Below the pieces are notes generated by a model. That model had not been told where the DNA came from. It ran no database searches and saw only the letters and a list, made by a program, of their open reading frames with translations. A DNA stretch of 9,888 bases from Bacteroidales bacterium. Its GTDB lineage: Bacteria > Bacteroidota > Bacteroidia > Bacteroidales > WCHB1-69. Position numbers and translations under genes: made by a program. Shown one piece after another: positions 1 to 6,664 of the stretch. Each line of letters starts with the position of its first letter. Positions within the stretch are counted from its first letter, which is position 1. The DNA lies in the NCBI GenBank assembly GCA_017964755.1, contig JAGCRI010000104.1:1-9888 (forward strand), written 5' to 3'.

Positions 1-1
1 A

Positions 2-52
2 AGCGAAATGCCAGTTAGATACATCCCGCAAAAGGCGATGAGATTTCTATAA
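2..52 (+). CDS. Possible C-terminal end of an upstream protein (partial)
   Basis: One frame stays open from the window edge to a TAA at 50-52, reading about 16 residues that end in VRYIPQKAMRFL. The other two plus frames stop earlier, at 16-18 and 39-41. The strong intrinsic terminator 30 bases downstream (83-116) supports a gene on this strand ending here. In related Bacteroidales I recall a CBS/CorC-type (hemolysin-like) membrane protein often lying just before this foldase gene, and a basic VRYIP-like tail would fit such a domain. That identification is inference, because too little of the protein is visible. Confidence 0.4.
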   Translation, partial: SEMPVRYIPQKAMRFL

Positions 53-82
53 AGGGGCAAAAGCTGTCCCGAAGAAAGACTG

Positions 83-116
83 AAAAGGCGGTGTGCCGTA
101 AGGCAGCCGCCTTTTT
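83..116 (+). terminator. Strong Rho-independent terminator
   Basis: A 9-bp stem pairs AAAAGGCGG (83-91) with CCGCCTTTT (107-115). It is topped by an inner stem, TGCC (94-97) with GGCA (102-105), closing a GTAA loop of the GNRA type. The 3' arm runs into five T residues (112-116). It would end transcription of the gene that stops near position 52 and insulate the promoter that follows at about 217. Confidence 0.85.
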
Positions 117-216
117 GCATGGGAAAAATCACACACCCCTCCCCGACCAATTTCCAAAATAACAATTCTGTTAATTAAATTATCATTCCGCTGTCTTTTT
201 CTATTGAAAAAAAGTG

Positions 217-224
217 TATTTTTG
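217..224 (+). promoter_or_regulatory. Bacteroidetes-type -7 box upstream of the foldase gene
   Basis: TATTTTTG at 217-224 matches the Bacteroidetes -7 consensus TAnnTTTG exactly. Upstream, at about the right distance, there is only a T-rich run (196-200), so the -33 element is weak. Transcription would start near 229-232 and give a leader of roughly 55 bases, very rich in A and T, before the ATG at 285. Confidence 0.6.
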
Positions 225-238
225 CACCTTGTAAAAAA

Positions 239-260
239 AATATACAAAAAAATATACAAA
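239..260 (+). repeat. Short tandem direct repeat in the leader
   Basis: The 10-mer AATATACAAA occurs at 239-248 and again at 251-260, a period of 12 bases. It lies in the presumed untranslated leader of the foldase gene, 24 bases before the start codon. The leader has no Shine-Dalgarno-like sequence. AU-rich leaders of this kind are common in Bacteroidetes, so the repeat may be chance or may help keep the leader unstructured. Confidence 0.4.
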
Positions 261-284
261 CAAGTAGAATAAAAAAGATTTACT

Positions 285-2456
285 ATGGCAGCAATTGGTG
301 CAATTCGCAAACACGGCGTATTTTTGTTGGTCATCATCGGTGTGGCTCTGCTCGCATTCCTTCTTGGGGACATGACCAAGGTTGTTGATATGTTCTCCGA
401 CCGTAACACAATGGTGAAAATCAACGGTACTAAATTCAACGACGAATACCAGAAACAGTTCCAGCAGAATCTTGCTTTGTGGAAAGTCATTTATGACAAA
501 TCATCACTTGAAGAGACCGAAAACTATCAGGTTCACGAGATGACTTGGCAGCAGTTATTGGAAAACCAGCTTCTTGACCAGGAGCTGAAAAAACTGGGGC
601 TTCTGTTCTCAAAAGACATGATATCTTCATCAAACGAAGAACTGATAGCATCGCTCAACACACAACAGCCCAACCAGTTGTTGTACAAACTTTTCACGAC
701 CATAGCCCAGACATCATCACCGGAAATCGCTTACGGATTCCTTGCTAACATTGAAGAATACAAAGACCAGCAGAATGTTTCCGACTATTATGACGCATAC
801 AAGGCTATTGAACGTTTCCACATTGCCGACAAAAAAAGAATGTACTACTATGCAATGGTTCAAGGCGCACAGAATTTCTCAGACGTGATGGCACAGAAAA
901 TCGCCACCGACAACAAAGGTGCGCTTGTTGAGCTTGCGGTCATCAACCCGAACATGCCGGCGTTCTCTTCTCTGATCCCCAACGTCACCGACAAAGAGAT
1001 CAAGGCTTATTACAAAGAACATAAGAACAGATACAAATATACAGAAAACATGAGGGACATTGACGTTGCCGTACTTCCGATAGCACCAAGCAACGCCGAC
1101 CTGAAAGAGATTGAAGACACAGTTCGTGCACAATACGCACGTTTCGCCGCTGCTGCGAGCATCGCCGACTTCAACAAAGCAGAAATGAAAGGCGCTGTTG
1201 ACAGCACATACTACAAACGTGAAGACATTTCGCTAACCGAACTCGACAGCCTCATTTTCGATGTACCTGTCGGCTCATACATTGAACCTTTCAAATATGA
1301 AAACCGTGCATGGTATTACGGCAAAGTTTTCGGCAGCGCACTCCGCCCCGACTCACTCCAGATATCATATTTGGTTATTGACTATAAGACTAAACAGAAC
1401 CAGCAGTCGCAGCGCACCAAGAAGCAGGCACGCCACGAAGCCGACAGTCTGAAGAACGTCATCATAGCCAACCCCAACGCTATATTCGCACTTCTTCCAG
1501 GTTACCTTGCAGGCCGCAACGCCAATGACTCCACCGAATGGGTCAGCGACTATCCGGCAATCCGCACCCTCTACGACTCACTGCTCAAATACGGAGCACA
1601 AGGCAAACCATACGTCCAAGAGAACCGCGGTACATTTGTAATATTCCAAGTCCGTCAGGCCACACGCCCGATAGAAAAGAGAATGTTCGCAATCTACCCG
1701 ACCGAAATCAAAGCTTCAGAAAACACAGTCAATGAAATACAAGCCGCAGCCAACCAGCTTGCTGCTTCAAGCACTTCCGCAGCACAGTTCTTGGAAGTGG
1801 CCAACCAGAACGGTATCCAGATTGTACGCGGTGACAATGTCACATCAATGTCTGCAGTTGTAGGCCAGTTCCCCAACTGCCGCGAAATCGTAACTTGGGC
1901 ATTCAGCGACAACACCAAGAAAGATGACATTTCTGATGTAATGAAAATTGAAGGCCAATATTTCGCGGTTGCCGCCCTTCGCAACATCAAAACAAAAGGA
2001 ACCGCTGACTTCAAGGATATTTCTGGTATTATTGAGGCAGAACTGAAAGCTGAGAAAAAACTCGAAATGGTTGAGAATCAGGTGAAAGAAGACCTTGCCA
2101 AGACAAATTCAATTTCCGCTTTAGCAGAAAAATACTCAGCACCTTCACGCGACAGCATACGCCTCGGCTTCGCCCTTGATGTGTATCAGAACGCACAAGT
2201 TGAAAACAGCGCGATCGGAAAGATTTTCGCAATGCAGGCTTCTAACGCCCCGCAAGTGGTTTCAGGACACAATAACGTATATCTTGTCGCTATCCATAAT
2301 TTTGAGGAGAGCCAGCCGAGCCCAGGCTACACATACGAGAAAATGATGCTCCAGAACATTATCGGCGGCAGAAACCGTAACGAAGCCACAATAATGGAAG
2401 GACTCAAAGAAAAAGCTGACATTTTCGACAACAGATGCAGATTCTATCAAAAATAA
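285..2456 (+). CDS. Membrane-anchored periplasmic foldase, SurA/PpiD-like
   Basis: This 723-residue protein is close to the usual length for the Bacteroidetes proteins annotated as peptidylprolyl isomerase with a SurA N-terminal domain. A short basic N-terminus precedes one membrane segment at about residues 12-27 (VFLLVIIGVALLAFLL); the rest should lie in the periplasm. Residues of about 40-230 form the helical SurA_N-like chaperone region, followed by two parvulin-like regions (about 235-350 and 353-460) and a helical C-terminal part. Both parvulin-like regions look degenerate. The second begins with SYLVI at 361-365, where active parvulins have a His in HILV; it lacks the GGDLG-W motif (only EW at 418-419), and GTFVIF at 449-454 replaces the usual GyH. 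I infer a chaperone for envelope proteins with little isomerase activity. The start is fixed by the promoter at 217-224. It appears monocistronic, being flanked by terminators on both sides. Confidence 0.9.
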   Translation: MAAIGAIRKHGVFLLVIIGVALLAFLLGDMTKVVDMFSDRNTMVKINGTKFNDEYQKQFQQNLALWKVIYDKSSLEETENYQVHEMTWQQLLENQLLDQELKKLGLLFSKDMISSSNEELIASLNTQQPNQLLYKLFTTIAQTSSPEIAYGFLANIEEYKDQQNVSDYYDAYKAIERFHIADKKRMYYYAMVQGAQNFSDVMAQKIATDNKGALVELAVINPNMPAFSSLIPNVTDKEIKAYYKEHKNRYKYTENMRDIDVAVLPIAPSNADLKEIEDTVRAQYARFAAAASIADFNKAEMKGAVDSTYYKREDISLTELDSLIFDVPVGSYIEPFKYENRAWYYGKVFGSALRPDSLQISYLVIDYKTKQNQQSQRTKKQARHEADSLKNVIIANPNAIFALLPGYLAGRNANDSTEWVSDYPAIRTLYDSLLKYGAQGKPYVQENRGTFVIFQVRQATRPIEKRMFAIYPTEIKASENTVNEIQAAANQLAASSTSAAQFLEVANQNGIQIVRGDNVTSMSAVVGQFPNCREIVTWAFSDNTKKDDISDVMKIEGQYFAVAALRNIKTKGTADFKDISGIIEAELKAEKKLEMVENQVKEDLAKTNSISALAEKYSAPSRDSIRLGFALDVYQNAQVENSAIGKIFAMQASNAPQVVSGHNNVYLVAIHNFEESQPSPGYTYEKMMLQNIIGGRNRNEATIMEGLKEKADIFDNRCRFYQK

Positions 2457-2613
2457 TATTTTCTCAAGCAACCAAATAAAGAAAAATAGTGTCATTAATA
2501 TAAACTGATAAAAAAGTTTATGTTTTGTGTAACAAAAATGAAACAGAAACGTAAAACAAGACAAAAGTAGGTAACTTTTTAATGTATCAGCTTTAATTTA
2601 ATGATTTGGTTTT

Positions 2614-2644
2614 AAGCAGCGGTTGTGAAACCGCTGCTTTTTTT
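2614..2644 (+). terminator. Rho-independent terminator or attenuator
   Basis: A perfect 11-bp stem, AAGCAGCGGTT (2614-2624) with AACCGCTGCTT (2629-2639), closes a GTGA loop and runs into seven T residues (2638-2644). This is a textbook intrinsic terminator for the foldase transcript, although it lies 158 bases after that stop codon. Only 32 bases separate it from the next ATG at 2677, and no promoter-like sequence is visible there. It could therefore also act as a leader attenuator for the downstream barrel gene. Confidence 0.85.
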
Positions 2645-2676
2645 CAAGGCAACGACAAAAAAATCCCCTATCACCT

Positions 2677-3294
2677 ATGAAAAAGTTATATCTGATAATC
2701 TTAATTCTTTGCACATTCAGTCTGCAACCATTGTCAGCGCAACAACACAGCGACTTACGTCACGAAATAGGTGTATCAGCCGGACCAATCTCGCTTACCG
2801 GCTCGGTAATATACGGCTCCATCGGTTTTTGGAGCGCCCTTGGCGGCAGCATAAGCCATAAACCAATAGAGATGCAGCTTTACGGGGAATACGGGCTTCA
2901 TTACTATTACCAAATAAAACCGTGGTGCCAGGTTGGGGTGAAGACTTTGGTGGAATGTGCCAAACTGACTCACTATTCCGACACACTGCGCACAACTATC
3001 ACCGCCGTTGACCGCTACGCCCTCGCCTCTTTCATGCCAAGTGTGCGGTTCACCTACCTGAACCGACCATGGGTGCGCCTATATTCAGGTTTGGAATTGG
3101 GATTCGCCTATTTCTGGTCTGGTACAACATCATACGAAAGAGGAAAAGAAAATGCTGACAAGAACAACAATTTCCTTTTCGCTTTCAACGTAACCGCTTT
3201 CGGGGTCAATGTCGGGAAAAAATTCTTCGGCATGTTCGAGCTGAACGCCGGCTACGACTCTATGATAACCGTGGGTATCGGAGCAAGATTTTAA
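2677..3294 (+). CDS. Outer-membrane beta-barrel-like protein, function unknown
   Basis: This is a 205-residue protein with a clear signal peptide: MKK, a hydrophobic stretch to about residue 16, and cleavage likely after Ala21 (PLSA|QQ). The mature part is rich in aromatic and glycine residues and in alternating polar/non-polar stretches, for example LYGEYGLHYYYQIKP, FTYLNRPWVRLYSGLELGFAYF and a final glycine-rich strand. It ends in phenylalanine (GIGARF), the residue recognised by the outer-membrane assembly machinery in many porin-like proteins. An eight-stranded small barrel is plausible from the size. I do not recognise a specific family and assign no substrate. The ATG follows the 2614-2644 hairpin by 32 bases without an obvious promoter, so expression probably depends on readthrough or on a weak promoter further upstream. 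Confidence 0.75.
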   Translation: MKKLYLIILILCTFSLQPLSAQQHSDLRHEIGVSAGPISLTGSVIYGSIGFWSALGGSISHKPIEMQLYGEYGLHYYYQIKPWCQVGVKTLVECAKLTHYSDTLRTTITAVDRYALASFMPSVRFTYLNRPWVRLYSGLELGFAYFWSGTTSYERGKENADKNNNFLFAFNVTAFGVNVGKKFFGMFELNAGYDSMITVGIGARF

Positions 3295-3374
3295 AGGATT
3301 ATTTCTATTTTGCATTCGCCCGCATTCGGAACGGGCAGTTGAACCTATAATGAACAAAATTTTCAGTCTCAAAA

Positions 3375-3404
3375 TTTGCGGTTACGAAAAATAATGTAAC
3401 TTTG
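3375..3404 (+). promoter_or_regulatory. Promoter of the phosphorylase-lipoprotein-exporter operon
   Basis: TTTG at 3375-3378 and TAACTTTG at 3397-3404 match the Bacteroidetes -33 and -7 elements (TTTG and TAnnTTTG), with 18 bases between them. Transcription should begin near 3409-3412, giving a leader of about 35 bases before the ATG at 3447. An in-frame TTG codon at 3402 lies inside the -7 box, so it cannot be the translation start. Confidence 0.75.
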
Positions 3405-3446
3405 CAGTTTGGTAATGAAAAGTATAACAAACAAAAATTTTTAAAA

Positions 3447-4307
3447 ATGAGAATAAAAGATTCAGAACTCCCGCTTCAGCCGTCTGGTGCTGTGTATCAC
3501 CTCAACCTTTTTCCGGAAGAAATCGCCGATAACATCATTTTAGTCGGAGACCCCGGACGTGTGGCTGCCGTGTCAAAATATTTTGACACCATAGAGTGTA
3601 AAAAATCAAATCGTGAAATAAACACTCACACAGGAACTTACAAAGGCAAAAGAATATCTGTTCTTTCAACAGGTATGGGGACAGACAATATCGACATTGT
3701 TATGACAGAACTCGATGCCTTGGCAAACATTGACCTTAAAACACGCGAAATCAAGGAGACAGGCCGCAAATTCAACCTTGTGCGCATCGGCACTTGCGGA
3801 GCTTTGCAAGCTGATATTGCTGTTGACTCTTTCGTGGCTTCAGAAGCTGGCTTCGGCTTCGACGGGCTTCTGCATTTCTACGATTACGGCAACATCTCCA
3901 ATGAAGCTCTCGTAGAGGCTTTTGTCAAGCACACCGGCTGGAACGAGCGTCTGCCCTACCCGTACTGTGTGGAAGGCAGCAAGGAGCTGATGGACAAAAT
4001 AGGTTTTGACATGGTGCACGGCATCACTGCAAGCGCAGGCGGTTTTTATGGTCCACAGGGACGGCAAATCCGCGCAAAACTCAAATACCCCGACTTGAAC
4101 TCAAAAATCGACACTTTTAACTACAACGGCCGCCGCATAACGAACCTTGAAATGGAGACTTCAGCGCTCTTCGGCCTGAGCAAAATGTTAGGGCACAACG
4201 CTCTCACGGTTTGTGTCGCCATCGCCAACCGCGTTACAAAAGAATTCTCAAAAGACTATCATCCGGCTGTTGACACTCTCATTAAAACCGTTCTTGAAAG
4301 AATTTAA
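3447..4307 (+). CDS. Nucleoside phosphorylase, uridine phosphorylase-like (PNP_UDP family)
   Basis: This 286-residue cytoplasmic enzyme should cleave a nucleoside, probably uridine or a related pyrimidine nucleoside, with phosphate to give the free base and ribose-1-phosphate, in nucleoside salvage. Family motifs are clear: the phosphate-binding GDPGR at 34-38, RIGTCGALQ from 113 as the core glycine-rich strand, and EMETSA from 235, which in this superfamily contacts the ribose hydroxyls. The last segment, VCVAIANR, matches the end of the catalytic core. It is somewhat longer than the roughly 250-residue E. coli Udp, as is usual for a Bacteroidetes branch annotated simply as nucleoside phosphorylase. 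The base specificity cannot be read from motifs. ATG 3447 was chosen over an upstream in-frame TTG because that TTG overlaps the promoter. Its stop lies 3 bases from the next gene, which suggests an operon. Confidence 0.9.
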   Translation: MRIKDSELPLQPSGAVYHLNLFPEEIADNIILVGDPGRVAAVSKYFDTIECKKSNREINTHTGTYKGKRISVLSTGMGTDNIDIVMTELDALANIDLKTREIKETGRKFNLVRIGTCGALQADIAVDSFVASEAGFGFDGLLHFYDYGNISNEALVEAFVKHTGWNERLPYPYCVEGSKELMDKIGFDMVHGITASAGGFYGPQGRQIRAKLKYPDLNSKIDTFNYNGRRITNLEMETSALFGLSKMLGHNALTVCVAIANRVTKEFSKDYHPAVDTLIKTVLERI

Positions 4308-4310
4308 CGC

Positions 4311-4847
4311 ATGAAAAAATTTCTGATTCCAATCATTGCACTCGCCATGTCTGCGGTTGCCGTATCATGCGGCAACCGCGACGAAGCGGCGCAGCCTGTG
4401 GTACGCTTCAATCCGGAAGACACCGCTTCCGTTGACGCACTCCTCTCCTTCTATATCAAAAACAACATCATTTTTGACGAAATGCTCCGTTGCGGCGGCA
4501 CGCACACTGACGGGACCCCGCTGACATACGACTGCCTGAAAGACGGCTGCGAAATAGCCCACGATTATCTTCAGGATTCCCTTTCACCATATTTTTTCAT
4601 GGAACTCAACTGTATGTCAGGCTCTTGTGGAAACAATATTTACATTTTGAAAAAGAGTGCCCCTGACTTTGAAATATTGTTTGACGAATGCGGCACCATT
4701 GACCAGGAACTTGGACCTGATACAATTGTCAATGGCTTCAAAGTCATATATTTTGAAAAGGAACTCAAAACTTACCGTATTATTTTTGACGGCAACGGGT
4801 TTGTTTCAGAAGAGTTGCCGTCACAGGAAATTGCAGACAACCTCTGA
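4311..4847 (+). CDS. Cysteine-rich putative lipoprotein, function unknown
   Basis: This 178-residue protein has a lipoprotein signal: MKKFLIPIIALAMSAVAVSC, with the lipid-modified Cys at position 20 followed by Gly. The mature part holds six further cysteines, at 61, 75, 80, 101, 106 and 127. Two pairs share a C-X4-C spacing (75/80 and 101/106), so disulfide bonds or metal binding are possible. It contains no transmembrane segment and no domain that I recognise. The charged stretch NRDE right after the cysteine loosely resembles the acidic tags that send some Bacteroidetes lipoproteins to the cell surface, which is only suggestive. It starts 3 bases after the phosphorylase stop and ends 6 bases before the ABC exporter, so it is almost certainly co-transcribed with both. 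A role alongside the exporter is possible but unproven. Confidence 0.75.
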   Translation: MKKFLIPIIALAMSAVAVSCGNRDEAAQPVVRFNPEDTASVDALLSFYIKNNIIFDEMLRCGGTHTDGTPLTYDCLKDGCEIAHDYLQDSLSPYFFMELNCMSGSCGNNIYILKKSAPDFEILFDECGTIDQELGPDTIVNGFKVIYFEKELKTYRIIFDGNGFVSEELPSQEIADNL

Positions 4848-4853
4848 TAGTCC

Positions 4854-6641
4854 ATGAATAACAGCCGCCGTTTTCTGAAACTGATTACCCCTTACAAATG
4901 GCGGCTTCTTTCTGTTATTACTGCCAATACTTTTTCCATTCTTTTCTCTATCACAGTCATGATGCTGATAGAGCCTTTTGCAAAACTTATTTTCAAAGGC
5001 GAAACCACCCGTTTGTCGGTTACGGGCACATGGCTCTTGAACATTGCAAACTTCTTCATCGAATCGGACAACGGCACACGCTCACTTTTGGCAATAATCG
5101 TATTTGTAATCATTCTTTTCATATTAAAGAACGGTTTCTACTTTGCCGCCCAATGCATTATGGCACCTGTTCGCAGCGACCTCATACGCCAGTTGCGCAA
5201 CAATTTGTACGACAAGGTTTTAATATTGCCATTATCTTTTTTTACAGAACAAAAAAAGGGGGATGTCATTTCGCGCGCTGTGAATGATGTGCAAGAAATT
5301 GAATTTACGGTGCTCAATGCGCTGAAGCAGCTTCTGACACAACCTATAACAGTCATTATCTATATAGTAGCTTTATTTATAATAAATTACCAGCTTACTA
5401 TAATCGCCATAATGATACTGCCCGTCTCCATATTTTTCATCGGGAAGGTTACCCGCAGATTGAGGCGGCAGTCGTTCGAGGCAAAGACCATGCTCGGTGG
5501 AATATTCTCGCACGTGGAAGAAACCCTGCTCGGACTCCGTATAATCAAGGGGTTCAATGCACAGGCGCACGCAGAAGCCGTATTCGACAAACAGAATGAG
5601 GAATACTCCGACCTTATGACAAAAATAAACCGCCGCGCCGACCTCGCCTCCCCGTTGAGCGAATTTCTCGGTATCACGCTTGTAATGATAGTTTTGGTTA
5701 TAGGCGGGCTCATGGTTCTTAATGACAACAGCACACTTTCTGCTGAACTTTTCATCACTTACATCGCTGTTTTCTCTCAAATAATAAATCCTACAAAAGA
5801 AATCGCTTCCGCAATGTCAAACTACAAACGCGGACTCTCAACTTTGGACAGAATATACGAAATACTTGATGCTGAAGAAGTTATAACACAAAAAAAGAAC
5901 GCGATCCCCGTCAGCGAATTTAACTATTCCATCAACCTTGATGACGTTTCCTTCTCTTACACCGACAAACCAGTCCTGCAACACATCAGCGGTGAAATAC
6001 GCAAAGGTGAAGTTGTCGCCTTGGTCGGGGCATCAGGCGCGGGCAAATCCACCCTCGCAGACCTGTTTCCGCGCTTTTACGATGTCAGCGGCGGACAGAT
6101 ACTGTTGGACGGACGTCCGCTGACCGACTATGTGATTGATGACCTGCGCTCTCTTTTCGCCATTGTTTCTCAGGACATTGTCCTTTTCAATGACACTATA
6201 TTCAACAATATAGCATTCGGACTGAAAAATGTTTCACGCGAAAAAGTGGAAGAGGCAGCCAAAACTGCAAACGCATACGATTTCATAATGTCGCTGCCTG
6301 AGCAGTTCGACACAAACATTGGCGACCGCGGCCTTAACCTGTCGGGCGGGCAGCGGCAGCGTATCAGCATTGCACGTGCAGTGCTCCGCAACACCCCGAT
6401 ACTTATTCTCGATGAGGCGACATCAGCAATGGACACCGAATCGGAAAAAGCTGTTCAGGAGGCATTAGACAGAATAATGCGCGACCGCACCACCATAGTC
6501 ATAGCCCACAGGCTCTCAACCATCAAAAACGCCGATTCAATATGGGTTATGGAAGACGGTGCCATAATAGAACGCGGCACCCACGAAGAGCTCGTACTGC
6601 AAAACGGGAAATACAGCCGTCTTTTGCAAACTAACAAATAA
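4854..6641 (+). CDS. ABC exporter half-transporter, MsbA-like (fused membrane and ATPase domains)
   Basis: This complete 595-residue type IV ABC exporter subunit is expected to act as a homodimer in the inner membrane. Six membrane segments are visible at about residues 18-40, 78-100, 156-178, 180-197, 267-290 and 299-315. The ATPase domain has every motif intact: Walker A GASGAGKST at 392-400, Q-loop Gln440, signature LSGGQRQR at 496-503, Walker B ending in Asp520 with catalytic Glu521, and switch His552. The arrangement and the EETLLGLRIIKGFNA coupling region resemble the Bacteroidetes proteins usually called MsbA, which flip lipid A-core across the inner membrane. That substrate is inferred from similarity; a multidrug or other lipid exporter cannot be excluded. 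It is the last gene of the operon that begins with the phosphorylase, and it ends 11 bases from a convergent gene. Confidence 0.92.
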   Translation: MNNSRRFLKLITPYKWRLLSVITANTFSILFSITVMMLIEPFAKLIFKGETTRLSVTGTWLLNIANFFIESDNGTRSLLAIIVFVIILFILKNGFYFAAQCIMAPVRSDLIRQLRNNLYDKVLILPLSFFTEQKKGDVISRAVNDVQEIEFTVLNALKQLLTQPITVIIYIVALFIINYQLTIIAIMILPVSIFFIGKVTRRLRRQSFEAKTMLGGIFSHVEETLLGLRIIKGFNAQAHAEAVFDKQNEEYSDLMTKINRRADLASPLSEFLGITLVMIVLVIGGLMVLNDNSTLSAELFITYIAVFSQIINPTKEIASAMSNYKRGLSTLDRIYEILDAEEVITQKKNAIPVSEFNYSINLDDVSFSYTDKPVLQHISGEIRKGEVVALVGASGAGKSTLADLFPRFYDVSGGQILLDGRPLTDYVIDDLRSLFAIVSQDIVLFNDTIFNNIAFGLKNVSREKVEEAAKTANAYDFIMSLPEQFDTNIGDRGLNLSGGQRQRISIARAVLRNTPILILDEATSAMDTESEKAVQEALDRIMRDRTTIVIAHRLSTIKNADSIWVMEDGAIIERGTHEELVLQNGKYSRLLQTNK

Positions 6642-6664
6642 AGCTTTACCGCTTATTGTTTTTT
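6635..6664 (+). terminator. Weak terminator at the convergent gene junction
   Basis: An imperfect hairpin pairs the arm CAAATAAAGC (6635-6644) with GCTTATTG (6651-6658) around a TTTACC loop, with bulged A residues in the first arm, and then runs into six T residues (6659-6664). It overlaps the stop codon of the exporter and the end of the opposite gene. The stem is short and AT-rich, so termination is probably leaky. It is the only candidate in the 11-base junction. Confidence 0.4.

Noticed and set aside
47..490. Open reading frame of 147 codons on the minus strand across the foldase promoter and N-terminus
   Set aside because: It covers the terminator, the promoter and the coding start of a well-supported gene on the other strand. 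Its sequence has no recognisable domain and looks like a shadow.
2262..2564. 100-codon minus-strand frame over the end of the foldase gene and the following gap
   Set aside because: It is rich in Phe/Leu because it reads A-rich sequence backwards, overlaps a strong gene antisense, and has no promoter or family resemblance.
2563..2579. Small palindrome AAAAGT / ACTTTT, considered as an operator or terminator
   Set aside because: Six AT-rich base pairs are expected by chance in this composition, and nothing in the position supports a function.
3318..3336. Hairpin GCCCG / CGGGC after the barrel gene, considered as a terminator
   Set aside because: The stem is only 5 bp with a 9-base loop, and no T run follows on either strand. 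Termination is not supported.
3402..3446. Fifteen extra N-terminal codons for the phosphorylase from a TTG start
   Set aside because: The TTG lies inside the -7 promoter box, and the added residues do not look like the family N-terminus. ATG 3447 is preferred.
5373..5780. 135-codon minus-strand frame and an overlapping 123-codon one inside the exporter gene
   Set aside because: Both are antisense to conserved membrane-domain coding sequence and lack any recognisable motif.
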